Part shown: in pieces, positions 12,359 through 24,118 of the stretch
Layout of the letters: every line of letters begins with the position of its first letter
Numbering within the stretch: position 1 is the stretch's first letter
Source: Apoda limacodes
Taxonomy: Eukaryota; Arthropoda; Insecta; Lepidoptera; Limacodidae
Assembly (NCBI GenBank): GCA_946406115.1
Contig: OX291551.1
Span: 12,524,001-12,588,000, forward strand
Length of the DNA stretch: 64,000 nucleotides
Reading direction: 5' to 3'
The notes under the pieces: generated by a model
The model's database searches: none
Told to the model about the DNA's origin: nothing
The model's input: the letters and a program-made list of their open reading frames with translations, nothing else
Made by a program: the position numbers and the translations under genes

Positions 12359-14035
12359 AATCTTCTAGGCACTAAAATCGAGATTGAAGCTCAAGCTGGT
12401 AATGTTATAAGGAGGTATGCATGGCTTTGGTATTATCTTCATAAATTACCTCAATCCTGTCATTTGAGTGTAACGAAGTCATAGTATAACCCTGCAAACG
12501 ACCGTTTGTTGATTCCGAGTACAACGTGCGCTACATTTGTCGACACTTTTGATGGTCGTAATGCTGTTTATGACTTAGTTGTGGACCATAAACCCAAAAA
12601 TACCTACTATAACATTTTTTCACACTCTTGGTAATAGAACTAGTTTCCGGTTCATGCAATATCAGAAGTTGTCCTTTTCTTCTGACTCCAACACATCCAA
12701 TTCTAGCTAAGCTGCAAAGGTTTTAATGCTAAGAGCTTAATGAATTAATTTAGGCATAACGGCTTATTAATGGTGGTTTTGGGTTGCTGTGACGAGAAGC
12801 ACTGCCCTTTCGGTTAACTCTTGAGTTTGTAGATCACCACGGTAACAGTACTTAACCTGAAAATGAGTTTAAACAAAATTCCTACGTCAACACATCAGAG
12901 TAGATCTCCAACGCGTTGAACGCTCAGAATATTAGGATTATGAATAGAGCTAAGAAGAACACTAAGCAATTTATTTAAGAAAATTTGCTATTTGAAAAAA
13001 GATTATGATTCACCGTACAGATAACACAACATGTCGGAGTGTTGCCAGTGCGGCAGAACCCCGTATAGTTGCGTTTGCGTGTAGTGTTTAAATCAGCAGG
13101 CGTCTAACACGACGTCTGTATGGAACATAAAACATTATAACGAAATGTGATTTATACACCAATTCTTTTAGCTCCACAATCTGTTTGTCGGCTCTAAAAG
13201 GTCTTGATTTACCCAAATCTCTGTAAGGAATTCTTAGCACCCCCTTCCTTACCGTTACCTTGACCGCTACCATAGCCAGAAGTAGCAGTGCTTTTGTAGA
13301 CTAGTGATCGTATTTTTATGTTGTTATATTGTGGGGTTCGCATGTGGAATGGCAATCGCAAGTTGCTGGAAAGCATTATAATTATGATGCTACTGGACAT
13401 TATCTGGTATATTTCCCTTACTCACATTACGACGTTCTTGAGAGAATGTTCATCTGCCATCACTCCATATAAAACTTATTATCTGCCAATCTTACTTCTT
13501 CAACTCATTAAGGACTACAATTTATACAGCAAATCTTACTAGTTTAGGGATTATGATAACCAGCAAATCTTACTAGGTTAAGAATTATGATAGTGATGAA
13601 TTAAACCCGACATTGTAGCTATATCAAAGACATATGCAGAATGTTTTATTTGCCTAAATTTTCACAAATTTGATTTGTGATCTCGAATAAAACTATTTGT
13701 CTTGAAAGCTATTTCGATTTCAAAAGCTACATTTCAAACTAGCGAATTCGATTGCTGCTACTGATGGAGCTGTCAAGTATGCTTTGAATAAAATACGCAA
13801 TACAGGTGAAAGATTGCAATATGTGAATTTTGTGTTACTGGTTGCTGGCGTATTATTCAAATTTGGATTCAAAGTAGGACGATATGAAATTCTGAAGCAC
13901 GTTTCTTTTATGAGTTTCTGACTTACTCTGATATAAAATAATTTGTTTATGTATTATATTACACCATGTATGCACCTACATTATTGATATTATACATTCA
14001 TTAGGATTTTTTAAAATAAACAATAAATAAATTTA
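12359..14035. other. Non-coding stretch
   Basis: Nothing gene-like recognised apart from a 33-34 bp tandem duplication at 13527-13592. Confidence 0.45.
13527..13592. repeat. Two-copy tandem duplication, unit about 33-34 bp
   Basis: Two successive units begin cagcaaatcttactag and end attatgata, with a few differences (gtttaggg versus gttaaga). Confidence 0.75.
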
Positions 14036-15240
14036 TATCAGATAATGGGATGGGATGTATTGGGCACTGTACGCGACCGTTTCGGTTCTATAGTGTGAAA
14101 ATGATTTCCTTGCCGATGGCGAGCCATGCAATAATAGAAAGTAGCCGTGGGCATCATTTGGAGCAAATCCTTAGAACACATCCCATTGTACAAGTGCGGC
14201 GGCCCAACACATAGGGAGACAAAGTGAGTTTGGGCTCGTCGACAATTCTCACAGCCCGTCGTTGAACCGAGTCAAAAGGGCCAAGCTGGTATCCGGATGC
14301 ACCCGCCCAAAGATGGCAGCAGTACTCCATATGGGGCCGGACTTGCGACTTGTAAAGCAGCAATCTTTGCCCCGACGTTAATTTCTGCTTCTCTCTGTTG
14401 AGTACACCAAGTTTTTTGGACGCCTGCTTCACTGTGTCATGCAAATGATCTCGGAACTGAATATCGCTGAAGATGCCAACCTTGGTGTTGCTCTTGGAGA
14501 TGGAGAGGGGAGTGTTCTGAAATTTTGGGACCACAGTAAATAGGGATTTCTCAGCGGTGAACGCGCAGACTAGTGTTGAAGAAGGGTTGAATCGGACCCC
14601 CCAGTCCCCAGTTAGAGACCTTGGAAAGAGTGGTCTCGATCTAAGACACAAGTTCTCCACGCATTTCCTCCACAACGGAACTAGGGATGATTGCACGATC
14701 CGTTATTAAGCGTCTCCAGTACTGTCATCCACATAGCAATGTATGTTGTTGATGGCCAACATGTCATTGATATACAGCAGAAACAGCGTAGGAGTCAGCA
14801 GAGAGCCTTGCAGAAAACCAGCATTAATGTCCATGCTATCAGAGCAACTACCGTCAACTACGGTTCGTAAGCGTAGTTGACGGTAGTTGCTCAAAAAGCT
14901 AGCCACCCATTTGAACAAAGCCTCGGGCAATCCGTAAGATGCTAACTTCGATAGAAGATCTTGGTGAATTCCAATGCCTCCCCCTGACTCTTGATGTCTA
15001 GTGCCTATCTGTGTGTGAGAGCGGAGCGAAAGGCATATTGAAGGTCGCTGACCAGGTCTTGTTTTTCTAGGTGTCCTAGAAGCTGTGTGTTGATCACACG
15101 CTCCATCACTTTAGAGAGGAAAGAGGTAATAGTGATAGGCCTGTAATTCGATGGATCTGATTTGTCACCGTTTTTGGACACCGGGTGCACATTTGCAGAC
15201 TTTCATGAAGACGGAAATTGCCTAAGTGTGGTAAGAAAGT
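14036..15240 (-). mobile_element. Jockey-clade LINE, copy 3: RT 3' half with internal deletions
   Basis: Read on the minus strand, this matches the RT part of the LINE copies at 31-32 and 36-37 kb: SNYRPITITSFLSKVMERVINTQLL (from about 15190), LYINDMLAINNIHCYVDDSTGDA (ending 14706), then the thumb and C-terminal region. It keeps a segment the other two have lost (QRLLLYKSQVRPHMEYCCHLWAGASG), so it reports on the ancestral 3' region. Two deletions hit its core: about 15020-15000 removes the segment after QYAFRS, and about 14980-14960 removes the LDIAKAFDRVW block with the first catalytic Asp. It is therefore inactive. PQGS has decayed to LQGS. Homology fades near 14036, so the shared 3' tail is absent here. 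A 21-bp hairpin is listed separately. Confidence 0.85.
14842..14892. repeat. Perfect 21-bp inverted repeat with 9-bp loop inside LINE copy 3
   Basis: Arms 14842-14862 and 14872-14892 are exact reverse complements around the loop gttcgtaag. On the LINE sense strand the second arm is normal coding sequence (VVDGSCS). The first arm replaces the codons that read SGRSIRA in copy 2 at 36753, and the frame is kept. Confidence 0.9.
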
Positions 15241-15249
15241 GTGATTATA

Positions 15250-15352
15250 CTTAAGAAATTAAAAAGACTCATTGGTACACGCCAGGCTCGAACCTCCACC
15301 ACTCAGGACACAAGATGAAATCGGAACCCCTAGGCCACCACCAACTAATCGA
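15250..15352 (-). mobile_element. SINE head fragment (tRNA-derived)
   Basis: On the minus strand it reads gttggtggtggcctagggg (A box tggcctagggg), then gtggtggaggttcgagcc (B box) and gcgtgtaccaatgagtc. This is the head of the 6590-6885 family, with the tail missing. It abuts the 5' side of LINE copy 3. Confidence 0.65.
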
Positions 15353-15596
15353 CCAAATTAATTTTGTGTTGCTGCTACATTATTCAATTTGGAAGACATG
15401 AAATTGTGAAACACTTTTATTTTTTCAATCTCTATATTTTATGTATAAAACAAAAAAAAAACAACGTGAGTAAGGTACTGTATTGCTATTACATATTCTG
15501 GCAATTGAACTTTTCAAACTAAACAAAAATAAATTGTATTAAATAGATCAAACGTTGTAGGATATATGGCATAATTCATCTAACGAGGCTTAAACA

Positions 15597-15631
15597 AAGA
15601 TCAAAGCCTTGCTTCCAAGATCAAAGCCTTG
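15597..15631. repeat. Short direct repeat, 20-bp period
   Basis: aagatcaaagccttg occurs twice, 20 bp apart. Confidence 0.7.
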
Positions 15632-15711
15632 ATTCTCTATCTAAAAAGCCCGCGCTTTTGTTTTTGCCTTGAATCTAGTTGTTTCAACTTTTTTTTTTTT
15701 ATAAGTATATA

Positions 15712-15790
15712 AGTATTTGTATCGGCTATCTGGTATCCACAGTACAAACTTTGCTGTGCTAAAGACTAGATAGCGCTGTGTTATTCAAGG
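15712..15790 (+). mobile_element. 3' tail of a second SINE family
   Basis: ctatctggtatccacagtac ... agactagatagcgctgtgt matches the tail of the full SINE at 22346-22560 (ttatctggtatccatagtac ... agatggcgctgtgtg). The tRNA-like head is missing. Confidence 0.6.
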
Positions 15791-15799
15791 TAGAGTATT

Positions 15800-18700
15800 T
15801 AAGAGTAGAGATCATGGATCGGTAAGCATGAAATGGATCCACCTAGCTAAGTGGACTAAAAATGTGGCCAGAAGTTGCTGGACGATAAAGTTAGGACACC
15901 GAGTATGCGAGAGATTATACGAAAACGGCTGTGTCTATTACAGTGAACATGATTTAATTTTTAGACTATCCTGAATCTTTATGTACATTAATTAAAGAAA
16001 ATTTTAAATTTTCCTCATCAAGTTGTGCATCTTTAGCTTCAATATGAAATAGGGTCCTCAAAAAAATATCTACAAAGACTTCAAATTTACGTTTGCTACA
16101 AAATTTTAGATACACTACTTTATATATTGATAAAGATTTATTTCAGGATCTTTTAAACAACATTACCGATTTAAGTCGAAATGTAAAAGAAAACAAGTAT
16201 TAAAATGCCAATGTTACCTCAGATATTTAAGTTACAATGACAGGATAAGTGAAACGGTGATGCTGATATCGTGGGCCTCAATGTATTTTGTCACAGCACG
16301 GAGTAATATCTTTTCTTTGATATAAGATATCTAGATGTAGCACTATTCAAATTAACACACCCACTGGACTTCTTCTTTTTCTTCTGAGCGGTCATAGTCT
16401 AAGATAAATTGGAGATCATCAAAGCAATTAAAACCTTTAACATTGCTACTTAAAATATTGATTGGATTCTTCTACATACCAAACAATTGATGTAGGGGTC
16501 GGTGTTTTAACCAAGACATTCGCATAGTCCTACACTTCTGTCTCTCATGAACTTTACCTCAATTTAATTATTGTTGTTTTAGTATTGAAATAACTCTTGG
16601 GATCACATAAAATAAACCACAGTCAGTGTTGTTAACTCCAATTTTTTAAAATCTGTAGATAAAGTGTCCAAACATGGTATATAGAAATAGGTTAACTTTA
16701 AAATGAAAAATCGTTAGATCTACCTAGCTACATTTTTATTCACATTAAAGCTAGCATCACGTCAGTTTCTATTTTGTTTAAGAGCACAACATAAGAAATA
16801 GTAGGAGTGCTATATTAGAGTCATAAATATCTTTCTCTTCGTAAATGGGGTCGCTTGGGGTCCGTATAATTTTGCCGTGTTTGCATTGACTTGAATTGAA
16901 TTTTTTCGAGGTTCCATACATGTTAAATTTTATTTGATATGGAATTGACAACACCTATTTTGTGAAAATTTTACTATGCTACCTAATTATGATTAAAATA
17001 TAGAGCCCAGTAACTAACATTCAAACCGATACGCGACGACACAGACTTAGTAGGAACAAAAATTTGTCTGCAGAACCCTAAAAAGCACCATTTCAGTGAC
17101 TAAAACGTGTTAGTTTAACCATTTATTGCAAACATATTAGTCATTAACTGGTCCAACTATAGTCCCATCTTCTTATATACATAATAAATTGGATATCCAT
17201 CTAGAATACTGTCCTTATAAAAAAGTAAAAGGATCAAAAAGTTGCAGAGGTTCTGGACATTAACCTGCACGCACATATGAACGAACTTACAAATTCCACT
17301 TTCTCCATCTCTCTCTCTTTATTACTAGCTTACTTGGCAAATGTAGTTTCTTTATACTGCCTCTTCCTTATATACATAATTTATTGGCCTTTGGCCATCT
17401 GGAATGATATCCCTTTGAAATAGTAAATGAATTATTCAAATAGGTACAGTGGTTCCGAAGGTTATCGTCTTATTAACAAAATTTAAAATCCAGATCCAGA
17501 TTGCCATGGCCTATATATGGATCTCCAAATAAATTGTTGTTACATTTCTAAACTATGTTTTTTTTTAGTTGAAATCTTGTTTTTCGTTTGTTTAAAAAAA
17601 ATTTAACGCAATACCTAAATAGAACTTAATACTTAGTTAACACATCGATAGCAGAAATAGTATGTCTATAAGTAAAAATAAAATATAAAAAACATAAACT
17701 TTATATTATTTTCCTCTTGTGTGGACCAAGTAAATGGAATAAAATAAATTGTAAAATCCGAAGGGACACGTCGAACACCAAAACACAGGACTTTTCTAAC
17801 TTGGTATTTGATATGACCTTAAGATGTTACATTACCTAAATTTTTCTACGTACCACTAATATTGTTTAAAAATATATTTGATATGTAAAAAGTAGTTCGT
17901 TACATAATTATAAAAATTTCATACCATAAACTATGAAAAAAATCATACGTTACTTACCTGTTACATACATCCTTGTTACATCCGTACGCTTTAAATTTTA
18001 CTTTGTAATTAGGTATTTCACAAATGTATCTACTGCTGTATCGGGAAACAGAAGCAGTAGTTACTGGTAAGAAAGAAAAATATACCTAAATAAAGGTAAT
18101 GAAAGTAGGTAAGTTGCACATATTTAAAAGAAACAAATTTCGGTTAACCCTGTAGATAGATTAAACATGCACTTTTTACTTCCTTCTCGAGTTATATCTT
18201 TGGTTAAAGCATTTCATATCGGCGCTGTGCACGCCTTGGCATTTCCCGAACCTCGAGGGAGGACGACCTCGTCTACGTGACGAGCTTTCACTCCTAAAAT
18301 ATTTGTACTATTCGTCGCCGGAGGAGTTTTAAAATGCGAGCAATGCGAACTTCTATTATTACATTTTATTTTTGCACTTGGAGTTCAGTTCAGAATTTAT
18401 TCAAATGCAACGAAGAAATAAAAAAAAAATGTGCAACAGTAATTTACGACGAAGTGTTCTGATTTTATTTCAAGTTTCAAGATAAATCTATTCCAGCTGT
18501 TCCCATTCATATTATTTTTGATTTATGTACCTTAATACGAGGATTTTTTGAATTGTTAATGTTGTGTAATATTATTATGACTTTTTGAAGTTAAATTAAG
18601 TAGAAGTGAGACCCTATTGAAAAATAAACAAGTGTAGATCCCTCGCCAGGCGAGGTGATATACCTGAAGACCACCGAGGTCTACTTATCTTTCGGTTTAG

Positions 18701-19500
18701 TCTGTAAATATTCTCTTCTACTTCATTAATCAATTATCAAGTTTCAAGCTTTTAAGAAAATTAAAAAAAAATCCTTTTAAGGGTATGTAAGTTTTATTTA
18801 GTATGTAAGTAACTACTGCCTGCACGATTGATCAGTTATATACATAGGGTTGCTTTATGTAGTTTTACTTTTTTCTTGACTATGACTAAAATGGTTAAAT
18901 TATTGGTTTAAAAGTGTAAATAAATAGTTCTTAATAATTTTTCTAATTTTCCTCTATAAGCGTATTTGCGGTCCCAATCCATATTATTGTGATTCTAAAT
19001 ATAATCGATCGTTTTTGTTAAAATTAAATCAAATATACTAATATCAGCTGTTTTACCCTATATCAAATTACCATACGACATGACAGATAAAAATAGCTAA
19101 AGTAGAAAGTCAAATGTGTCAACTTTTATAAGCTGCTTTTCTTACTTTTCCAACTGTATATGCCTTGAAAGAACTAAGATGTGACAGTTCCATTACAGCC
19201 CGTTGGTTACTAAAATTCCGACTGGCCGACATCCAAACTGCATAGGTACATTTTATTAAAAAGTTACCCGGAGTAGACCGATGCAAATATATTTTTAAAC
19301 TCAGTTAATATTAGCAAATCATACTTACATATCGATAAAAAAATGTTTTAACTCTCTAGCACGAAAATTATGGTTTTTGTTACACAAAGTTATTCAGTTC
19401 GAAATAGTTGTTTATGATATAAGTGCGGTAAGTTGGTTATTACAAACTAGTAGAGTAGTAGAGTAAACTCACGAGTTTGTAAATATCTATTATGCACGAA
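15800..19500. other. AT-rich non-coding stretch
   Basis: No gene supported. It holds a diverged direct repeat (starting 17171 and 17367, both with cttatatacataat and later atccatct/ggccatct). A GC-richer patch at 18180-18330 (cgaacctcgagggaggac) is followed by a 42-codon ATG frame (18334-18462) with a hydrophobic start. That could be an upstream exon or promoter, but nothing in the sequence proves it. Confidence 0.45.
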
Positions 19501-19504
19501 TGTC

Positions 19505-19795
19505 ATACAACGTTGGACTCACGCACGAAGGGTTCTGTACCATTATCTATACAAAACGGCAAAAAAAATACGTTTGTTGTATGGGAGCCCCCTTAAATAT
19601 TTATTTAACTCTGTTTTTTAGTACCTATTTGTTGCTATAGCGGCAACTAAAATACATCATCTGCGAAAATTTCAACTGTCTTACTATCACAGTTAACTCA
19701 GTTCATTCAGTTCAGCACTGTCTTACATATAGCTTGGTGACAGACGGTTTGTCAGCGAAGTCTTAGTAATAGGGTCCCGTTTGTAACCGGAACTC
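19505..19795 (+). mobile_element. Lepidopteran ggccaagtgcgagtcggac-type interspersed repeat
   Basis: The order of landmarks matches the fuller copy at 61715-61990: ggactcacgcacgaagggttc, cgtttgttgtatgggagccc, gttgctatagcggcaac, gaaaatttcaactgtc, ggtgacagacggtttg and finally aatagggtcccgttt. It encodes nothing; open frames over it are by-products. Confidence 0.7.
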
Positions 19796-20335
19796 TAAAA
19801 ACCGTAAAGGATACGGACGGCGGTACCATACAACAGAGTGTGCGGTAAAACAGGTAGTTATGTTAGAGTATCTATTTCCGTTCCACACGTTCCGTTGTAC
19901 GGTGCGAAATTTTGAACATTCGAACAATGTATACAAGCTTCGTAAATGCATTTTCGAATTACGTGACGAAGAATAATGCCAAGAATTAATATCGCTTACT
20001 TCCAAAATATCATAACAAAGAATGATTATTTTTCAATAACAATGACAGTTAGAGGCAAATGGACATTATATGCCTGTAATAGACAATGGTTTGAATATCA
20101 AAAATATAACATATTTTTCCAACTAAGCCTACATACTCTTATTTCTTAAAAACTACGGATTACATATTTTTAGAACATACTCCTTTTTTAGGATTATTGC
20201 CCACTGAAAACAAAACAACTTAAAAATTAATAAATTACAATCTATTTTATTTACATCTATTGAAAAATAGTTTTTCATATTATTAAAAAAAGGTTACAAC
20301 ATATTATACACTAAAAGTCGTGTTTCGTGCCTGCA

Positions 20336-20491
20336 GCTTACTGGGAGCATTCTCGAGTACGCCAGACCCTGGAATTCGAGAGAAAACGCATGCAATTACT
20401 TTTACCGGTCTCGATATGTAAGACCTACTGTATGCAACATTAACCCCCCTAATTCCAGAGTCTGGCGTACTCGACACTGTTCCCAATAAGC
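20336..20491. mobile_element. MITE with imperfect inverted ends of about 41 bp
   Basis: The left arm begins gcttactgggagcattctcg and the right arm, reverse-complemented, gcttattgggaacagtgtcg. Both continue agtacgccaga(c/c)(c/t)ctggaatt. The interior is non-coding. A related element is at 53904-54064, just past the Dpr gene. No clear target duplication. Confidence 0.7.
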
Positions 20492-22345
20492 TTTCAGTAT
20501 ATCCTAGGTGTGCTTTATTTTATAGAGTTATGATAATTCAATTTGCAGTATGCTATTCTTTTTCAATCAATATCAATTTAAATTGCGCTGCATCTGCAAC
20601 CTTTCGTTCCCAGTATTTTAATATAAAAAAATATTACTCGACGTAGCTCTTTCAAAGTTGTGTAAATAGATACAACACATGCATTGCATTAAAACATCAC
20701 TAATATATTATAAAACTAGGGTGTAACATTTGTAGATCCAAACTAGTGCTACTAGTTATGAATATAAGAGACCTATATGAAACAGTGCATATCATCCGAC
20801 TGAGAGTAAGTGTTTTTTTGCATTTGTCATAAAATATTATACTGTAAAAATGTTGCACCAACAAAAATTCCTTCTAAGCTGTTAAGTTGATTTGGATAAC
20901 ACAGCTATTTATATTACAAACGAGACGAGAGGATTTCTTGTTCCAACATGTTGTTTTAGGTGATTACATTTCGTAAGAATATTCCCTTGGCACATCCTTG
21001 TATACCTTCAACGCTCAGTTAGTGGTTTTGCAATTTACTTCTAACTGTTAATGAGAAAAATGTACGATGTAGAACGCACAGCAACTCTCATGGTAAGGAC
21101 AAACGGCGCTTGCGTGATGGGCGGCGAAGAGGGCGGAATAAGCGTTCTCCGCAGTCAAACGCGATATCGTGAGACGACTTGCCCGCGTCGTTCCACCACG
21201 TTAACCCCCCGCGTAACCCGCCACCCGACCTGTCAAAACATCTAATTGATTTATAACCCAAAACACAAGCCGTGTGCCAAATGCACAGCTAACTTGTCAC
21301 ATACCAAAATCGAGATTTCGCTCATATTTAAGACAAAATTTGTAGACGTTCTGATCAGTAGAGCGTATTTTTTTTTCTAATATGCTTTCTGATGTTTCAT
21401 GTAAATAAAATTATTCAAACCTTTCAACTTAGAAAAAATGGGTACAGTAATCTGTCATATTAAAGTGACAAGGAATGAATGATTGTATATATTAGAAGAC
21501 CTTTGTTATACTTCGGTGTTGTGTGCTGAATCAGCATGACAAAGTTCAGCTAATGGATTCTCTTCTTGCACGAATAAAATAAAATATCCAAAGAAGTAAA
21601 GATCGGAATACTGCCTGCGAATTTCTGGTGTTGTGATAATTAATATTGGGTAGGCGCTGGAGTGTTGCCACCGCCTCTATTCATTAAGTTAATTAAGTTT
21701 CACTTGCTTATAAATTAAACAGTAGTTTTGGGAGTAACTTAATTATAGTTAAATGATTTTGCTGATGTCATTCTACAGTTGTGGGTGTGGTTGCAAAAAA
21801 GGTATGTTTAGAATTTATGTGTGTAATTTAAAGTGCTAGTTTCGTACTTATATAATGTAAATATGTTTTAGTCCTACGTATTATTCTAATAGCTCACGGG
21901 TTCTATATTAACCTAGCCCAATAATATTAAGTTTATACTATATATAGAATAAAAGTCTTATATATATACTATTAATTAATATAAATGGATATTTTTTATA
22001 CAAAATAACATCTTTTTTCATAAAATAATATGTACAAGGTTGGATTTGATTAACTAAGGTAAGAGATATAAATAAATTATATAAATTTTCTTCTAAATAA
22101 TATTTATTCAAATTTCATATTCCCCATACTCCCACGTACACAAATTGGGTTAGTGTTGTAGGAAAATAGAATTCTTTTATTTTACATAAAGAAACTTCCC
22201 ACTGCGTCTTCGGGCAATTTCTTTGATTTCTCGAGGGAGTTAAGGCAGACAGGTATAAAAAAACTATTTTATTTACTCTAGCATTTAAATTTCTTCTGAA
22301 TATCATACTGCTATGCATGATATGTGTATCTATGTGTTTTCTACT
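20492..22345. other. Non-coding stretch with a GC-rich patch at about 21050-21240
   Basis: The patch is CpG-rich against its surroundings and has a 64-codon open frame (21051-21245, rich in Arg and Thr) with a possible splice donor (catggtaagg) near 21090. I cannot assign it to a gene. The rest shows nothing recognisable. Confidence 0.4.
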
Positions 22346-22560
22346 AAAATTGTGGCTCCGTGGCTTAGTGGATGGTGACCTGCTTCATGAATGAGGGCCC
22401 TGGGTTCGAATCCCTCACAGGATAAACATTTATGTAATGTATTTATATACTTATATATTTATGTATTTTTATCTGTTATCTGGTATCCATAGTACCAGCT
22501 TTGTTTACTTTGGGTTCAGATGGCGCTGTGTGTAATGTCCAAAAATCTACTTTTATATTT
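22346..22560 (+). mobile_element. tRNA-derived SINE (second family), full-length
   Basis: The head ggctccgtggcttagtgg contains an A box (tggcttagtgg), and gggttcgaatccctc contains a B box, spaced as in a tRNA. The 3' acceptor strand does not pair with the 5' end, so it is not a functional tRNA gene. The tail is ttatctggtatccatagtac ... agatggcgctgtgtgtaatg. Minus-strand relatives are at 34655-34900 and 34985-35125, and a tail-only copy at 15712-15790. Confidence 0.75.
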
Positions 22561-22667
22561 ATCTAAAATGATTTTATAATTGTTATTATTTGCCTCTTTT
22601 AGTTAGCTTAGGACTTATTTTTAAATTCGATAATGTTCATAGAGAGAGTTAAGTTAGGTATAAAAAA

Positions 22668-22834
22668 CCGACCAAGTGCGTATCGTACACGCATTAAGTT
22701 AGGGTTCCGTAGAATAAGAATTTTTGCGGTTATTTGAAAAACTTTTAAACCAATTGTGTTCAAATCCTTTACCGCCAAGCGCCACCCCCTCCAGCAACGT
22801 GTTATTCGAACGTTAACGTTACCATTATTATAAA
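22668..22834 (+). repeat. Lepidopteran ccgaccaagtgcg-type repeat, interrupted by a Helitron
   Basis: Begins ccgaccaagtgcgtatcg, continues attaagttagggttccgta and runs up to the Helitron end at 22835. Related heads appear at 23668 and 40360. Confidence 0.55.
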
Positions 22835-23136
22835 CTAGATTTTTCCAGCGGCTCCGCCCGCCCTAAACTCGGTTATCGGCGTCGAACTCCTTAATTATAC
22901 TAATGAAGTTTGCTATAGCAAGCTGTAGCTATAGCTATAGTTCGTTTAAGCTCGGTTATAGTTATTGCCGCGGGAACTTTTGAATTTTCGGGTTAAAAAG
23001 TAACCTATGTGCTATTCCAGGACCTAATCTATAGGTGTGCCAAGTTTCGTTCAGATCTGTCCAGTGGCTGAAGCATTATTGAGTAACAAACATTCATCCA
23101 GACATACAAACTTTTACATTTATAATATTAGTAGGA
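22835..23136 (-). mobile_element. Lep1-type Helitron, complete (302 bp)
   Basis: On the minus strand it starts TCctactaatattata and ends ggcggagccgctggaaaaatCTAG, with host A before and T after: the Helitron hallmarks (5'-TC, 3'-CTRR, insertion between A and T, no target duplication). The interior has the family landmarks ggtcctggaatagcacatag, ctatagctatagctacagct and ttaagg. It has no coding capacity and depends on an autonomous Rep/helicase Helitron elsewhere. The most intact copy in the window. Confidence 0.85.
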
Positions 23137-23667
23137 TTGCGGATTTTTTATCATATCGTCTCATGATTTTATTTTTTCAAAATTTTACACGATTAAACTT
23201 CTTCATCCACGTAATTTTCAATGTATTTTTTTTTATTTACTTCTTAAAGTTCATGTTATAAGTTGGTCGATTATAACTCGTTAAAATTGTAAAAAATTGT
23301 AAAACCGTGATAGTCTTACTACTTCCATGTTTTTTTTTTTTTTCAAATATTTCCATGATATTTTTCATTTTAATCAAGATAATTTCTGTACACCGAAAGC
23401 ATTGTGTTCTATGTCACATTCAGAAAATTTACACAAGAAACAGTTTTATTAATATTTTAATCATATAACATATTTTTATATATACATAAAATAGTATACA
23501 GAAATGTCATTGCATTTCATATTTCATTGAATGTGTTATTATTTTTCTTAAAAATAGGGTACTAAATAACTTTTTTGAAGACAGTAAACCACAAGTTACT
23601 AACTAACTACTAACTAGTATAGTAGGTTATTACTAGTTACTGAAAAGCTTGTAGTAGATATCTAAGA

Positions 23668-24118
23668 AACCGGTTGAGTGCGTGTTGTACACGCAAAGTT
23701 AAGGTCCCGTGGAAATTATTGCGAATATCTATAAAACCAACCAATTTTTGTTGGAAGTGTTTATATACTTTCAAACTTTCAAATTGAATAACTCGCAATA
23801 TATAAAACTTAAATAAAAACCTCAATTGCATTTTTAAAGCCTTATCTAACGATAAACCACACGGTGGTGTGGTCTAGAAATTTTCATCCCTCAGTTCATC
23901 ATCCCTCATGTATAGCAGCTACCCCTAGAAAATTATTTTCGCAATTTTTATGAAACATCTATAGTTAACAAAAGACACCTTTCTGTAAAATTTCATCAAA
24001 TTTATTAAAAAGGCGGCAGAATTATTAGGCTGTGACATACTGACAGACAGACGGTCGGAACGGCCATGACGTAATTATAAGAGTTTCGTTTTTTTCATTT
24101 GGGTACGCAACCATAAAA
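23668..24118 (+). repeat. Interspersed repeat of about 450 bp
   Basis: The head accggttgagtgcgtgttg, then tacacgcaaagttaaggtcc, resembles 22668. It ends gacagacagacggtcgg and a decayed gggtacgcaaccataaa, the usual close of these lepidopteran repeats (gggtacggaaccctaaa). Confidence 0.55.

Noticed and set aside
22350..22425. Possible tRNA gene (A and B boxes present)
   Set aside because: The 3' strand does not pair with the 5' acceptor strand, and it runs into a shared SINE body and tail.
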